64,000 nt of DNA from Rachicladosporium sp. CCFEE 5018 (GCA_002077045.2 KZ111149.1:387400-451399), one strand, 5' to 3'. Counted from the stretch's first letter, positions 32,524-42,930 are shown. The notes: generated by a model from the letters alone, not told the origin. Numbers and translations: made by a program.

Positions 32524-33040
32524 CAGGTCAGATCGTTAAATTATCTATCAGCGCTGCGTGATCGATGTTGTCCATGCCGGGGGATAATGGTGGAAGGTCG
32601 GAGTTGAGGTCACGATGGAAGCCTTGGCATCGTTGTCTCCTTCGGCCTAGCGCTTTGTACTCGACATCCTGCTGAACATTACGACCTCAACCGCGTTTAA
32701 GCATCGAGTTCATCCCCGCCTGACCTCTTTTCTTCCCTCCTCTCAGTCACAAATCAGCCGTTGGGATGTTCTATTGTAGCAGTAAGATGAATACTGGATG
32801 TCGCGGGCAGGACGCAGGTTCCGATAGTGGGAACGCTTGTTGACTCGAGGCATCGCTGCCGGTGCTCAACGACGAACAGCATCAAGACATCACACAAGTA
32901 TTCGCCAGACGCGTTGCAAGGTAAGCAGCAAGCTGTGCAACAGCAATTGACTAGGAGTACTTCTTGTCCAAGGCTACCACGAATAACCCCATCAGCGGCA
33001 GCACCAGTGTCACGACACTGCTGTGGCTCATGCTATTTTA
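32524..33040. other. Intergenic region upstream of FMO
   Basis: 517 bp between the FMO start and the MetE-like stop. Nothing supported beyond FMO upstream sequence. Confidence 0.45.
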
Positions 33041-34266
33041 CTACTTCATCTTAAAGGCTCCGAGATCCCCCTCGACAAAGCTATAATCTCCTCTATCTGT
33101 TCGACTGGTGTCTGACCCTAACCACACTCCGTAGCCACCAAGCGGATACCCATCGAGAACCTTCTCTGCAGCCTCAATCATTCCTTTGGTTGCCGACGCA
33201 TGATTGTGGTGACCCACGCCCAGGTACAGGTCAGTACCATGTTGCTTCAACTTGGGCAGGATGTCTGCCAATGGAGCACAGTATGCATCGAGGTGGTCCC
33301 TGACGCTTTTCGGGATAGGAAAGTGGACGAAATCGAGTGGCCGTGACATCCTGGCCATGACGCGAAGAGTCCTGTCAACCACCGCGGCAAGCGAAGTCGG
33401 CGCAAGGAAACGTTTGTGCTCCATGTCGCCTGGACAGATGTCAGCCTTAGGGAATCCATTCGGTGTAATGACGCCTAACCGTACTGGACAGATGTCAGCT
33501 TCGGAAAGTCCATTCAGTGTTATAACGTCTGACCGTAGCAGTTGTGTATCCCGACTGCAACATCAGTGTCGATTTGTGCGATCATACGAGCAGTGGAATC
33601 AACTATGATCTTCTTCACTGCATCCCGATCGCCTTCGCGAAAATACGGATCCCACACGACCCCTTCCCAGAATGCTGTGTCCACAGCCTGGTCGATCTGG
33701 ATAGCTAGCTCTCCATGGGGTATCGCATTTTGTATGTTGCTGATTGCTTGATACAGCGCTGCCTCGTATATCGGCTCCGCAGCCGCTTGCAACTCCGGTC
33801 GCACAAATGGTCCCATCACATTGGCTGGCGTGGGAAGCCTGACTTGAAACTTAGTGAACTTCGATATGACGCCCAGCTTCTTCAGGCTTGCGAATGTCTT
33901 GTACGAATCCATCGCGGCCACGTCATAGCCTGTCTCCAGAGGTTCGGCACTCTCCAAACGCGCTTGCGCGTCGTCGACCTCTTGGGCCGTCAATGGTTTC
34001 GTTTCACTCGGACGCCCGTCGTCAAACTTCAGCTGGATGTACTCGGGCAGAATCGACCGTTGCCAGGCTGTAAAGTAGTAGCGAGGGCCTGTTTCCCCAT
34101 CAGGCATGCGTTTCGGGCGGTCTGTCAATCCGGCTGCGCATGCTCGCAGAACGCTCTCTGTGGCTGCTAGCGTAGCGGAACGGACTCTACGATGTGGCAG
34201 CCCTGGACGTTCGCCATGCTGCGTATCTGAGAATGATCTGGAGAGGACGAAAGGACTGTAATCCAA
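33041..34266 (-). CDS. MetE-like (cobalamin-independent methionine synthase C-domain) protein
   Basis: Exons 34266..33534 and 33429..33041 give 373 aa. Motifs include LPHRRVRSATLAATESVLRA, MPDGETGPRYYF, QVRLPTPANVMGPF, ELAIQIDQAVD and GIHNCYGGD-type HxCYGD, then HFPIPKS and LYLGVGHHNHA. This is the fungal UROD/MetE-like family: one TIM barrel related to the zinc-containing C-terminal half of methionine synthase. It is too short for true MetE. The methyl acceptor is unknown. Splicing 33533-33430 restores the family junction CYG-DMEHKRF exactly. That 104-nt intron is internally duplicated. Confidence 0.82.
33430..33537 (-). repeat. Tandemly duplicated intron unit (2 x 54 nt)
   Basis: Unit 1 (33537..33484) and unit 2 (33483..33430) are both 54 nt long. 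By my count they match at 43 of 54 positions. Each begins TACGGT and ends CTGACATCTGTCCAG, so each carries its own donor-like site, branch site and acceptor. Only donor of unit 1 to acceptor of unit 2 keeps the protein frame. Confidence 0.85.
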
Positions 34267-35237
34267 GGAGTGTTGACACCCTAGATGACATCGAGAAACA
34301 TACTTATACCTGGCAAAGGCACCAGCGCGTCGGGCTAGGGCGCGACATCGTCATCTGAGTTATGTCCGGTGCTCATCAAAGACCATGTCCGGACAGCCGT
34401 AGATTTCGACATGCTGACAGCTGCTATGAGGCTGCGCAAGAGCCGAGTACCCGGGCAGATGATTAGAAGGGACCTTGGTCTATCATGATCAGGAACCGCA
34501 GATAGTAAGCGTGCGGCTGGACTATCCGTGCGCTCAAGCTCAGGCTTGCAAGACACGCATGCGCACGTAGCCCACAGATGGTTAGCCTCAGATAGATAGG
34601 AACACTGCAACCTCGCGAGCGTGGCTAGTGACATATTAGATTTACTATGCTCGTTATGGCATGCATCACCGCTGCTTCGTGTCCATACGCTGAGTTGGGA
34701 CCAGTTTGGCGGTGACATTTCGTGATAGCCACGGCGCGTGACAAAGTATGAGCCAAAGGATCACTTAAGCATCATAATTCAGTTAGCAGTATCCGATGCT
34801 TATTTACATTCAGATGCTAAGAGCGAATTCCAAAACCCCGAACTGTAATAACAAGACTTCCGCCTGACGTGCATGTGTGGGATACTCAAATCGCCAGAGC
34901 TCCCACGCTGAATCCAGCATGAAAGCCTGATCATGAATCACGAATTCCTGCCCTCCCACTCTCTTCACCCAATTGCGCGCATGTCTTCCTCGTGCAGCCA
35001 CTTCATTAGCAGTTGCGAGCATCTCACTGACTGCCGTTGAGTTAATAAAGTCATCGGGCATGTGTCAGGTGGACGGCGATGGAAAGAGCGAAGCGACGTG
35101 GCTGGATCGTAGCCATCCCAGGCAGCAAAGCACGCCCCGAGCTTCGCATCGTAGGTCGATTCAGATGGTCGCTCCAACATTCTTCCTTGAGACTCCTTCG
35201 ATCCCACTAGTATTGTCGAGTCCTGGATCGCTTAGCC
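34267..35237. other. Gene-poor stretch
   Basis: About 970 bp. A minus-strand frame at 34810-35061 (83 codons, ending VLLLQFGVLEFALSI) has no recognisable family and I do not call it. No repeat or RNA gene seen. Confidence 0.4.
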
Positions 35238-35918
35238 ATGGCGGAAAATAGGCTAGACGGAGCTCTCGAGAGATCGCCTCTCCTCTGACTACCCTATGAC
35301 ATCCGCGTCGAGATCTACCGCCATCTTTTCCCCAGGAATCCACAGCTACATCTCATGGCCGACAAGCAAGGTCTATCCATCATGTTAGCTAGAGGAGAGC
35401 TTCCAATGAACATCTTCACGGTATGCAGGGAGCTACACTCGGAAGCATCCGGCCACCTCTATAACAATTACCTATTCAACGTGGTCGGCCTGACGAGCGA
35501 CTGCATTGCACGATATGAGCCTCTCCAGCGAGCCGTACGAAGACACGCACGCTCAAAAGTGAAGACAGATGTCCTCGACAACGGCGTGCTGTCCTCGACA
35601 GCGTGCATATCAATCTATGTCTCAGGCGGCTTTGTCGAGGGCATCGCTCACAGGAGACGACGCGGAGTACCTCGAGAGCTCAGCGAGGTGAAGCTGGAAT
35701 TAGCAAATACCGCGTATGCTGGACCCTCTGCAATCTGGAGCAGTATCAGGCTAGTGCTAGACGGAGCACGGATGTTTCGCACTTGTCTACTCGGCATGCT
35801 GTTAGAGCAGCCATTGTATGTGCTTACACTCACCTGCTGCGCATTAGCGCTCTTACTAGCAATTCACCTTGATTGGGTAGATGGCGCAAGGATCAGAGTT
35901 CACTCGAGTCGCTTGTAG
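35238..35918 (+). pseudogene. Fungal 'LPxxIRxxIY' (F-box/2EXR-like) family gene with internal stop
   Basis: From the ATG at 35238 the frame reads MAENRLDGALERSPLL, TGA at 35286-35288, then LPYDIRVEIYRHLFP and an open stretch to 35918. The motif after the stop is the hallmark start of a very common fungal family (LPxEIRxxIYxxLF), followed by the usual VCRELHSEASGHLYNNYLF. The C-terminus has a hydrophobic segment (LYVLTLTCCALALLLAIHL). Because the key motif sits directly behind the stop, the gene is probably broken. Translation from 35355 would lose the motif. An unrecognised upstream exon is an alternative. Confidence 0.5.
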
Positions 35919-36297
35919 ATGGATCTGTCCGAGAGATGCTGGTCTATTCTATCAAATTGTGCGCGGGACGAGTGATGCTGGCGGTCCACAGCCAGAGTAA
36001 GCCCACTATGACTGTGGCCATGGCTACTATCAAGAGAGCATGAGAGGTGAACAAAGAATTGAGCGTCACGTGGTAGTGATACCAATCTGGGTCTTTGTCG
36101 TTCACAAGTACTTTGTGTTCACATAAAGGCCAAAGGCTCCAAAGCATTGTCATCGACTCCCGCTGTCAAAGCCACACACTTTGCACACTCGAGTCGCTCC
36201 TGCCTCGATCTCGCATCCGACCGTCACCACAACAACGAAACCCAAATACACACCTCAATTGCTCCTCCCGAGTAAGTCCAAGATTCACACCTCAGCA
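35919..36297. other. Intergenic region before Ser/Thr-rich gene
   Basis: 379 bp, with a CA/pyrimidine-rich leader near 36190-36290 ahead of the start codon. Nothing else supported. Confidence 0.4.
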
Positions 36298-37449
36298 ATG
36301 TTTACCACCCTTCTTTGCGCCGCCATACTGGCTGGGCCAGTCGTGGCAGGCGTTCTGCCTCGCTCAGGCAGCGGGTCCACAACCACCAACAGCATGTCAA
36401 CATCGACAATCTTCGCTTATGCGCCGGCGGTCACAACCACCATCTTCGCATACGCTCCCTCGAGTACGCCCATCTCCTCGGCGATCTCGAACAGCACCAT
36501 CACCGCACAGGAGAGCAAGACCACCCCGGAGAAGAGTTCCGCTGCGGCATCAAGTAAGGTCCCAACGACAGTGATCAACCCGTTGACCTGGACCACCACC
36601 AATGGCACTCCTTCGCCTGTGCCCGTCGGTGCGCCAATCACATTCGGCATTTCAGTCAGCAACGGATCAAGCAGCTTCTTCTTGTACTCGCCGACCAGTT
36701 CAGCGACGCCTTCCAAGACCTCGTCGACCACAGCACAGCCAACGGCTACTTCTACCTCGAAGCCCACAGCCTCGACCGGGTTCCAGCAATCACCAGCACC
36801 GTACAGACCTACTGTCTTCCAAACCTTCGGCTCTAGCTCCTCAAGCAAGACGACGAGCGCGCCAGATACGACTACACCCTCAGCGACGAGCTCAAACACC
36901 TCGATCGTTCCCCTGCCGACCAACAGCAGGATGTCCCAGGCGCCCCCTGTCTTCTCATCGACCTCATCAGCCACATCATCTTCCTCTGGAACAACGACCG
37001 CCGCCACAAGCAAGGTGACGGCGACGCAGACTGCTGCACCGACTACAAGCACAGTCAGTTTGTCCTCCAAGTTCAGCTCTGCTGCGCCTTCAACGACCTC
37101 AAGCTCGACCTCAAGCTCCACAACCTCATCTACAGCGGTGCCAACCTCGACGTCGAGCTCCAGTGCGAACTCGTACCCGCTGCCATCACCTAGCAGCAGC
37201 GAGGCGAGCAGCTCTTCAACGAGGTCGACTTCGACGTCAGAGAATCCATACCCTCTGCCGTCGTCTAGCTCCGCCACATCCACTACCACAACCACCACCA
37301 CCACCACCAGCAGCAGCAGCAGCGCGACTACTGCTGCTGCCTCGAGTGGACAGGATTCATATCCCTACCCAACACCAGAGTCGAGCAGTGCGAGCGCAGC
37401 AGCGCCAACGGAGAAGTCTTGCCCTTACCCGCTGCCGGGTGGGTGCTAG
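36298..37449 (+). CDS. Ser/Thr-rich mucin-like secreted protein
   Basis: 383 aa. The ATG at 36298 is chosen because it is followed directly by a signal peptide (MFTTLLCAAILAGPVVAG); an upstream in-frame ATG at 36181 would bury it. The mature part is mostly Ser, Thr, Ala and Pro, and would be heavily O-glycosylated. Short PYPLP-type motifs recur toward the end (SYPLPSP, NPYPLPS, SYPYPTP, CPYPLPGGC), and the last one is flanked by two Cys. There is no hydrophobic GPI tail, so it is probably secreted or wall-trapped. No catalytic domain is visible. Confidence 0.75.
   Translation: MFTTLLCAAILAGPVVAGVLPRSGSGSTTTNSMSTSTIFAYAPAVTTTIFAYAPSSTPISSAISNSTITAQESKTTPEKSSAAASSKVPTTVINPLTWTTTNGTPSPVPVGAPITFGISVSNGSSSFFLYSPTSSATPSKTSSTTAQPTATSTSKPTASTGFQQSPAPYRPTVFQTFGSSSSSKTTSAPDTTTPSATSSNTSIVPLPTNSRMSQAPPVFSSTSSATSSSSGTTTAATSKVTATQTAAPTTSTVSLSSKFSSAAPSTTSSSTSSSTTSSTAVPTSTSSSSANSYPLPSPSSSEASSSSTRSTSTSENPYPLPSSSSATSTTTTTTTTTSSSSSATTAAASSGQDSYPYPTPESSSASAAAPTEKSCPYPLPGGC
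37281..37323 (+). repeat. Trinucleotide repeats (ACC)n then (AGC)n in coding sequence
   Basis: A run of ACC units changes directly into AGC units, encoding a Thr run followed by a Ser run inside the mucin-like gene. It is likely to vary in length between strains. Confidence 0.8.
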
Positions 37450-37733
37450 ATGGAGCCCATGAGTGAGCTGGCCACTCGGGCATGACATGAGATAACGCAG
37501 TAAAGGAAGGAATGAGGACGAAAAGCATCAGCAAGCAATAGCGTTCAGTCAGGTTAGCGTAGCGAGCGTAGCATAGCGAACGTCAATGTGACCCAATCCA
37601 GTAGCAAAGGCAACACCGGATCAGACTCATTACACACTAGAGTGACGAACATTGATTCTTGCCAACTGCAAGTCTGTTTCGCGTAAACAGGTGTCAGATT
37701 GACCCATATAATCATTAGGTCATGCATCGCCCG

Positions 37734-39403
37734 CTAAGTCTCGGCGCGATGCAGCTTCAACTTCGCCTCCGCAGGCGCCATAGCAACAGCAATCGCCTTC
37801 TTGATATTCGCGCCCTTCCCAGGATCATCAGGGTCCGGCGCAAGGCGATCGAAGCGCTGCACGAAGCGCACGAGGCAGTAGCTCGCTTCTGTCAAGGCAT
37901 ATTGCTCTACCCTGGTCGTCAGCTGAACCGCAATAGATGGAGGGGAAGGGAACACGTATGGCCAATACACACCTTCGGCCCCCTCGAAAACGGTATAAAC
38001 GCCCACCCCTCCTCCAGCAAAGCACTCCGCTTCAGATCTTCCCACCGCTCCGGCCTGAAGTCCAGCGCATCGTCGCCCCAGAGGTCTTTCCGTCGATGCA
38101 TGGCGTAGATATCCAGCTGTATCTGCTGGCCTCTGTGCACAGCGGCAGGCTGCTTGCCGTCTTCCCCGCCGCCAAGGGGGATGACGGTGTCTTTCGTAGA
38201 TATACGGGAGTTCAGGGGGAGTACTGAGTAGAGGCGCAGCGTCTCGTTGATGATGTGGCGGAGGTAGCGGAAGGAACTGGAGATGGGTGTGGTTGAGAGG
38301 TGTGCCGGGCGGTTCGGGGAAGGTGGCTAGGACTAGGGAGCGGAGTTTGGTGTAGATTTCTGGGTGGTGGGAGAGGAGGAGGAGGGTGAGGAGGATGAGG
38401 CTCCCCGTTGCGTCTCGGCCGGCGAAGAGAAGGCCGGTAAGTTGCGCTCGGAGGTAGTTGGGGTCGCGGGTCTTCTCGGTCAGGCCACTGAGCATACTTT
38501 GAGTGCTCTTGGGGTTGTCGGACTTCTCGGAGCTAAGCTTCTTGTCGATAGCATACTTGAGAAACCTCTCCAGTGTCTTGTTCGCCTTGCGGAATGTCGC
38601 TGAAGTGCCCAAGAACGCCAGTCCGCGCAGCCGGAACCGAAGAAACGGCCAATGTAATACCGTGTCGAAGGACTCGGCGAAGCCATCACTGATTGCTAGA
38701 TCGCTCATGGCCGTCTAAGAACGTCATGTGCGTTGACATGGACCTTCCGCTTCATAAAAGCAGTCTGCGACTCCACACTCTCCCCAGACAAAAACTTCGT
38801 CGCACTATCAAGCACAAACCGATAAACTAACGGCTGCAAATCAATAACACCCGTCCAACCATCAGCCCCCGAAGCCTCAATTGCCTCAAACATAATCCCC
38901 AAATTACCCTCCGTAGCTTCCAAATCATTGAGCCGCTCCCTCGCGAATGAAGTCCGCAACACCGCCCGAGCATAATGCCAGTCCGCGCCATCGGAGGTGA
39001 AGGCACTGATCCCCGGTCCCTCGACGGGTCGGAAGACACGTCGGCGCGTTGAGCCGAGAGCGAAGTCGCTGGACTGGGTTGAGAGGATTGCTTGCGCGAT
39101 GGCTGGCTCCGCGGTCTCGATCACGTAGCTGCCGCCGATGCTTTGACGTTGTAAGGTCTTGTGCTCGTACAGGGGTGGCGCCATGTAGTCATTCAGAGCG
39201 ACTTTGCCATTGCGATGGGCGGTCAGAAGAGCGTAGAGTCTGTCGAGGCCCCATGGCCATGTTTGATCCTGCGCCTCACGGACAGGTGAGCAGTTGTTGG
39301 CCTTGGCGAAGGCGAGTAATTTGCGACTTGCCAGTCTCCTAGTGAGGTCGAGGTAGATGCATGTCAGCAAGGCGCATGCGACGATCAGTAGGAGCGTAGC
39401 CAT
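37734..39403 (-). pseudogene. Cytochrome P450 with frame breaks (CYP52-like clan)
   Basis: The start at 39403 gives an N-terminal anchor (MATLLLIVACALLTCIYLDL) and a normal P450 N-half to about 38730. The frame then changes: the next open frame begins near 38708 with FAESFDTVLHWPF and carries the I-helix FAGRDATGS. Near 38290 the frame must change again to reach the K-helix region LRHIINETLRLY, the ERW motif and the heme loop FSRGPKVCIG (Cys ligand kept), followed by an intron to QYALTEASYCLVRF. A 29-nt intron would be needed at the first break, shorter than any other here, and no donor fits the second. All key residues survive, so the breaks are recent or sequence errors. The FAESFD spacing suggests alkane/fatty-acid hydroxylase relatives. 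Confidence 0.65.
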
Positions 39404-39683
39404 GGCTGCTCATCAGAATTTCGTGGGAGTGCGAATGCGACCGTAGCAGTGACTGAAGTAGACGTGAAGACAACATGACGCAAAATCCAAGGGGAGATAA
39501 GGTACCAACCAAATCACACATCCTTACCGTTTCGAGACGAACCAACATACCTTAGTACCTACTTTGTCGGCTGCTGTCGTGCATACGAAGGATGCGCCAC
39601 CCCGCGTTTCGCGACAAAGGGCAGCACTCTGCACATCATCAGTCATTACTGCAGCATCTTACAACATTGCAGCACCGCGTAAG
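39404..39683. other. Left flank and boundary of block B
   Basis: 280 bp between the P450 start and the thioesterase start. Block A begins inside exon 1 of its thioesterase, so the true left edge of the duplication cannot be seen here. Confidence 0.5.
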
Positions 39684-40839
39684 ATGGTCGACAGACAGGT
39701 GCCGACCTTGGTCGAAGCTGCCCAGCTCAAAGCCGTCGGCAGCCACGAGTACAGCGTTCATGTACACAAGGACTACTCGGCAGCAGCGGCCGCACACGGC
39801 GGTAATCTCAATGGTGAGTGAGAGGCGACCAAACACCATTGCCCTGGTTGCTAGTAGCCCTGTCATGGTCCAACACGCCATTCAAGGCGATTACTGACGC
39901 TTCCTCAAGCTCTCATCTGACAGGCCATATCGTTGCACTATCACACCACTTTGGTCAAGCAGCAGCAGCCTGATACCGCCGCCCTGCACTTCGAGTACCT
40001 TAGACCTTGCGTTGCCGGAGATGCCGTGATAAGGATCGAGGATGTGAGGCTAGGCAAAGCGAGTTTTGCAGTCCAAGTCATGCTCTCGCAAGGCGCCAAA
40101 GAGAAAGTGCGAGCAGTCGCAATGTAAGTCGTCTTCTCAGATGAGAGCAGGATGCGCGATCATTGACGTGTCGGCTAGGAACGTCGATCGCAGCAAATCC
40201 AACGGCGTTTCGATCACCACCGGGTACACTCGAAAACCCCTTGAACCACCGATAGACTTCGATAAGTTGCTCGTCCACCAAGACCCGCACTGGATTCGAT
40301 GGGAGAACAGCTGGGCGCCGAACTCGCCAGCTAAGTGGCTCAGCAATGTCATCCTCGCGTTCCGAAAGCAACCCAATGTCGACAAGAATATGTCTGACTC
40401 GTCGGTGCGCTGGAAGGACCCAACCCAGCGGTGGACGACCGAGATGCTCGGCCTCGTCGTGGACTTTTCCAGCCCACCGGCTGAGAACCATTTCGAAGGA
40501 TCGCTGAATGGTCAAGCGGCGTATGCCAGGGAAGCAATAAGCTGGGCTGCAGAGGGCAAGCAGCCTCCACCGGCGGTCGGCTGGCGTGTACCGAGGTTCT
40601 ACCCGACAGTCAGTATGTCCATTGATGTGAAGCAGGCTTTGCCGGCGGAGGGAGTGGAGTGGCTGTACGTGAGGGCTAGCACGAAGAGTGTGCTTGATGG
40701 GCGGGTCGATGTCCATGTGGAAGTGTGGGATGTCGAAGGTCGACTTGTTGCGCTGAGCCAGCAGATGTTGATGGCTTTGGATATCGGTCGTGCTCCAGTA
40801 GCGAAAGCAGATACTGGGAAGCGGAAGGAGCGTCTGTAA
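39684..40839 (+). pseudogene. Acyl-CoA thioesterase-like protein, copy B, with nonsense codon
   Basis: Exons 39684..39813, 39910..40123 and 40179..40839 match copy A in position, phase and length (334 codons, complete 5' end MVDRQVPTLVEAAQLKAV). Exon 2 begins GCT CTC ATC TGA, where copy A reads GGT CTG ATC TGG; the stop lies at 39918-39920. The only nearby alternative acceptor (39923) puts exon 2 out of frame and also hits a stop. The rest of the reading frame is open and conserved. Either the copy is freshly inactivated, or a base is wrong, or splicing differs from copy A. The last 240 bp are almost identical to copy A. Confidence 0.6.
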
Positions 40840-40900
40840 GGCACTGCTTGCGAGATCACAGCCTAACCGTGATTATTCCAGGCCATCGCATCTTGCCACT

Positions 40901-41587
40901 TCACAAATCCGGGTCCGCATGCCACCTGAACTTCCTATTTGCCCGATCCGTAGCTCGATGCTGGAACTGCTCTCCCAACACCTCAAACACCAGTGGCTTC
41001 CTCTTCTCGTCTCCTTCCTTGTTCTCAAACGGCACCTCAACCCTAAACACCGAATGCTCTTTCGGCAGCACCTTCACCTCATCCCTCCTCGTGACAACCT
41101 CAAAAGTGAACTTCGTATCCCTGACCACAATCCCCTTCATCCCCACCCTACTCGCGCACCGACTCCGCACAACCTCGACAATCGCGCCATGATAGTCCGC
41201 ACTCGCCAAGAAAGGCCCAGCGTCCTGCGCCTCGATGTGCGATCGCTTCCCGGCTGCTAGACCGAGGATGTCGCGCATGTAGGCGCACCACATGACGTGG
41301 ATGGGCTCGTAGATGCTGTACTTTTGTTGTGATTTGGGGATTTCGTAGATGCAGAGGGAGCGCTTTTGCTTGGCGCTTAGGGGGCGGGGTACGTTGGACA
41401 TATGGACGGCGCGTTGTTTCACTAGGCGGGTGTGTTGGCGGGCGGAGCGGGCATTCTGGGTGGGGTCGGGCGAGGATGGGCGGAGGAGTAGAGGGCGGAG
41501 CTTGATCTTGTCTCGGTAGAGGGCTGAGGCGGTATCGGGGGAGTGGGCACGCTGGAGGAGAGTGGCAGCGAGGGGTTCGGTGGACAT
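40901..41587 (-). CDS. POP4: RNase P/MRP protein subunit Pop4, copy B
   Basis: 228 aa, same length as copy A. The Sm-like barrel is unchanged in its core strands. Substitutions lie mainly in the N-terminal basic region (for example RAVHMSNVPRPL here against RALHRSNKPRPL). The conserved start MSTEPL at 41587 is used; 20 extra in-frame codons upstream are unlike copy A and are probably leader. It is intact, so both copies could be functional. Confidence 0.9.
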   Translation of the reverse strand: MSTEPLAATLLQRAHSPDTASALYRDKIKLRPLLLRPSSPDPTQNARSARQHTRLVKQRAVHMSNVPRPLSAKQKRSLCIYEIPKSQQKYSIYEPIHVMWCAYMRDILGLAAGKRSHIEAQDAGPFLASADYHGAIVEVVRSRCASRVGMKGIVVRDTKFTFEVVTRRDEVKVLPKEHSVFRVEVPFENKEGDEKRKPLVFEVLGEQFQHRATDRANRKFRWHADPDL

Positions 41588-41817
41588 GGTGGGTATCGGT
41601 GTGGTCACATTGTTGTAGTCATAGACAAGGAAGTCAGAGAAGGTCAAGGTCGTCTCATCTACATGTGCTCACACTCTAGGCACACATACTGCCGCTTCAC
41701 ACCGCCCCAGATTCGTCACCCCACCTCCTCACACAACCACAGCCTCCACTCTCCTCCGTTCCCACACATCCCACCACAGCGCCAGTCGAGCCCCCTCCGC
41801 TCTTGTCGCCCCCCACA
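41588..41817. promoter_or_regulatory. Shared divergent promoter region POP4/ARPC1 (B)
   Basis: A gap of the same size as in copy A, but with many base changes and a more CA/CT-rich right half. The paired promoters may therefore have drifted in strength; inference. Confidence 0.4.
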
Positions 41818-42930
41818 ATGGCGCCTCCACAAGTCCACCACCTCTTCCACGCCCCCATAGCCGACCACTCCTTCTCCGCCAACCGCAAGACCCTAGCCGT
41901 AGCCCGCGCCAACAACGTCGAACTCCACTCGGCCTCCTCCACAACCTACACCCTCACCTCCGAGCTCCGCGGCCACGACAAAACCATCACAGGCGTCGAT
42001 ATCGCACCGTCGTCCGGCAGGATTGTTACGTGTTCACAGGATCGGAATGCTTATGTCTGGGAGCCGAGTCCGCAGGGGGAGTGGAAGCCAACGCTCGTGT
42101 TGTTGCGAATTAATCGCGCGGCTACGTGCGTGAGGTGGTGTCCTAATGAGAGTAAATTCGCGGTGGGGAGTGGAGCGAGGATTATCGCAGTGTGTTATTT
42201 CGAGGAGGAGAACGATTGGTGGGTCTCGAAGCATGTCAAGAAGCCGCTGCGCAGCACTGTGACGAGTGTGGCGTGGCATCCGAATTCTGTACTCTTGGCT
42301 GCTGGGTCTACGGACGGGCATGCGAGGGTGTTCAGCTCGTTCGTCAAGGGCATTGATGCGAGGCCTGAGGCGACGGTCTGGGGCGAGAGGCTGCCGTTCA
42401 ACACTGTTTGTGGGGAGTACTTGAATGGCACGGCAGGCTGGGTGCACGCTGTTGCTTTCTCGCCGAGTGGCGATGCACTGGCGTTTGCGGCGCACGATAG
42501 CAGCGTCACTGTCGTTTACCCTAGCGGACCCGAACAACCGCCAGCGGCAGTCATCAACATTTCCACGCAACTACTCCCATTCGCCTCGCTCATCTGGACC
42601 TCGGAGTCCACGATCATCGCTGCCGGCTATGACTGCGAGCCTCATCGCCTCTCTGGCTCCGTTGAAGGCTGGGAGCTCAGCGCCTCGCTGGAGAAGAGCA
42701 GTGCAGGACGACCTGGGCTGGCTGAGCATCAGGAGGACAGCGCGAGGAACATGTTCCGTGCTATGGATTTGAGAGGACGCGCTAATGGGAGTGCGGGCAG
42801 TGACACGAAGCTGAGGACTGTGCATCAAAACAGCATCAGCACCGTGAGAAGCTATGCGGAAAGTGGAGGCAGGGTGACGAAGATCAGTACTGGAGGCGTG
42901 GATGGGAGGGTGGTGGTGTGGGATGTGTAA
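41818..42930 (+). CDS. ARC40: Arp2/3 complex subunit 1 (ARPC1/Arc40), copy B
   Basis: 370 aa. I count six amino-acid differences from copy A (SADRKT/SANRKT, SASASSYT/SASSTTYT, a Gly/Ala and a Glu/Ala near the end), none in a WD core. The start MAPPQ is conserved; five upstream codons (MSPPT) exist only here. The ratio of silent to replacement change suggests both copies remain under purifying selection. Confidence 0.93.
   Translation: MAPPQVHHLFHAPIADHSFSANRKTLAVARANNVELHSASSTTYTLTSELRGHDKTITGVDIAPSSGRIVTCSQDRNAYVWEPSPQGEWKPTLVLLRINRAATCVRWCPNESKFAVGSGARIIAVCYFEEENDWWVSKHVKKPLRSTVTSVAWHPNSVLLAAGSTDGHARVFSSFVKGIDARPEATVWGERLPFNTVCGEYLNGTAGWVHAVAFSPSGDALAFAAHDSSVTVVYPSGPEQPPAAVINISTQLLPFASLIWTSESTIIAAGYDCEPHRLSGSVEGWELSASLEKSSAGRPGLAEHQEDSARNMFRAMDLRGRANGSAGSDTKLRTVHQNSISTVRSYAESGGRVTKISTGGVDGRVVVWDV

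Noticed and set aside
34810..35061. 83-codon minus-strand frame
   Set aside because: No recognisable family, no conserved start context, and it lies in a gene-poor stretch.
36417..37307. 296-codon minus-strand frame of Val/Glu-rich protein
   Set aside because: It is the shadow of the Ser/Thr-rich gene on the other strand; composition is set by TCC/ACC codons.
37551..37585. Short AGCGTAGCGA-like repeats
   Set aside because: Too short and irregular to be more than local slippage.
38705..38740. 29-nt intron joining the two P450 frames
   Set aside because: Shorter than any other intron here (all at least 50 nt) and too short for normal splicing.
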